The position numbers were made by a program, and so were the translations under genes. This document shows, in pieces, positions 63,101 through 64,000 of a DNA stretch of 64,000 nt. Every line of letters begins with the position of its first letter. The first letter of the stretch is position 1. Source of the stretch: Aptenodytes patagonicus (lineage: Eukaryota > Chordata > Aves > Sphenisciformes > Spheniscidae); NCBI RefSeq assembly GCF_965638725.1, contig NC_134950.1, positions 33,046,932 to 33,110,931 of the forward strand, read 5' to 3'. The notes beneath the pieces are model-generated. The model was not told where the DNA came from. It was given only the letters and a program-made list of their open reading frames with translations, and searched no databases.

Positions 63101-64000
63101 GACTGTTCTGAGGTCGCTAAAGCTACCTAGGTTTCAGCAGAAGTATTAGCAATTTTATTCTCTCCAACAAGAGATCCTTTTAACAAACAGCTTTGAAATG
63201 GCCTGGGATGGAATCAAGCATTAGTGTCATTCATAAAAGCACAGGGTGGCAGTGAAATCAGGGAGCGCTGTAGCATAAGTTCTTCAAAACACAAAGATGC
63301 AAGCGACACATCTGACCCTTCAGCTTCCTATTGAGGCTGTGTCAAATTGTACCAATGAACCCTGTCCTCGAGTGCAAGCCCTTGCATGCCACTTCTACAG
63401 CATAGCTCAGGTGACAGCTTAGGGTCTGGCTGGAAAACCCATCCCAAGGAATACACAAGCAGCTGTTTGCTTATGCAAAGGCTGCCCAGTAGTGAATTTC
63501 TTGCATCTACGGTGTGTCGATGCAAACACATGCAAACATGCAGATTGGAGGGTGGCACAAGTCTGACTGGAAATTGCCCCTAAATTTACAGCTTAATCAC
63601 TGATCATTACTACGGATTTTTGGACTAAAATGGACTACTCCAGATCCCATGTCTATGATTTTTACTTTATGTGTGTGATTGGATTCAAATGTCTTTGTTC
63701 ACTTTATTTTCTGATGTCAGAATGTTAAGATGTGAATTTACTATGTTGTATTATTTCAATTTATGTGATTTTCACTGCTGAAGCAATGAGAAAATCCATT
63801 TACTGAACCCTGACTGTTATGGTCATCTGTGACATGAGTTAATGGGACTATTTTGTCAGGCTAATGCAACCTCATTGTCAAAATGAGATTTTAATGGAAG
63901 GGTTTTTTTTTTAATTTGGAGGAAAAAAAAAATCTTGTCATGGTTACTCGAAACAAAGTGATGCAGATGCTTTGCCATAGTCACTATTAGAGAATCTCGG

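Larger units (their letters stand above)
55814..64000 (-). other. STMN2: STMN2 intron 1 (partial), continues beyond the window
   Basis: From the exon 2 acceptor to the right edge I found no - strand sequence encoding MAKTAMA followed by a donor, so intron 1 exceeds 8.2 kb. It is a long intron in other vertebrates too. Apart from the CR1 at 58918-60130 I see only short unconvincing frames. It has AT-rich segments with paired TAATTA sites (57115-57140). Confidence 0.75.

Noticed and set aside
55814-64000. Counterpart of the human TDP-43-repressed STMN2 cryptic exon in intron 1
   Set aside because: I saw no clear UG-rich cluster with a cryptic exon and early polyadenylation signal on the - strand in the part of intron 1 present. 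The human element is not conserved even in mouse.
1-64000. CRISPR arrays, prokaryotic operons, tRNA or rRNA genes, LTR or endogenous retroviral elements
   Set aside because: No direct-repeat/spacer pattern, no cloverleaf or rRNA core, and no protease, integrase or paired LTR sequences were seen. The window is ordinary avian nuclear DNA.

Overview
The window is nuclear DNA from a bird. It has vertebrate-style split genes with GT-AG introns, a strong CpG island and no bacterial operon structure. It also carries three copies of the CR1 LINE; the two whose 3' ends are visible finish in short ATTCTATG/ATTCTGTG-type tails, as CR1 does. Two protein-coding genes can be read exon by exon: HEY1 on the + strand (complete, five exons, 305 codons) and STMN2 on the - strand (coding exons 2 to 5; the first coding exon lies beyond the right edge). 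They sit tail to tail, in keeping with the STMN2-HEY1 neighbourhood of human 8q21.

Layout. 1-1420: degenerate CR1 copy on the - strand, running off the left edge (endonuclease and linker part of ORF2). 1420-13150: upstream intergenic DNA with simple repeats only. 13150-14370: CpG island with the HEY1 promoter (GC box, two opposed CCAAT boxes, two candidate RBPJ/CSL sites, a GCCT/GCCC tetranucleotide tract) and exons 1-3. 13958-16018: HEY1 coding region. 16019 to about 17285: HEY1 3' UTR with two polyadenylation signals. About 17290-40770: intergenic, no gene recognised. About 40775-42051: STMN2 3' UTR. 42052-55813: STMN2 exons 5, 4, 3 and 2 in + coordinate order, with a CR1 3' end in intron 4 and AT-rich possible conserved noncoding elements in intron 3. 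55814-64000: part of STMN2 intron 1, holding a young-looking 5'-truncated CR1 with an open reverse-transcriptase frame.

The two genes are not a pathway unit. HEY1 is a Notch-induced bHLH-Orange transcriptional repressor. STMN2 (SCG10) is a palmitoylated neuronal tubulin-binding protein. Their adjacency is ancestral synteny.

I found no previously undescribed system. The most checkable unusual points are an upstream in-frame AUG in good context that would extend HEY1 by 36 residues, the architecture of the HEY1 promoter, the open CR1 frame whose first AUG lies in the flanking intron, and several homeodomain-site-rich blocks that look like conserved noncoding elements. Most other open frames are uncorroborated and look like chance or shadow frames.
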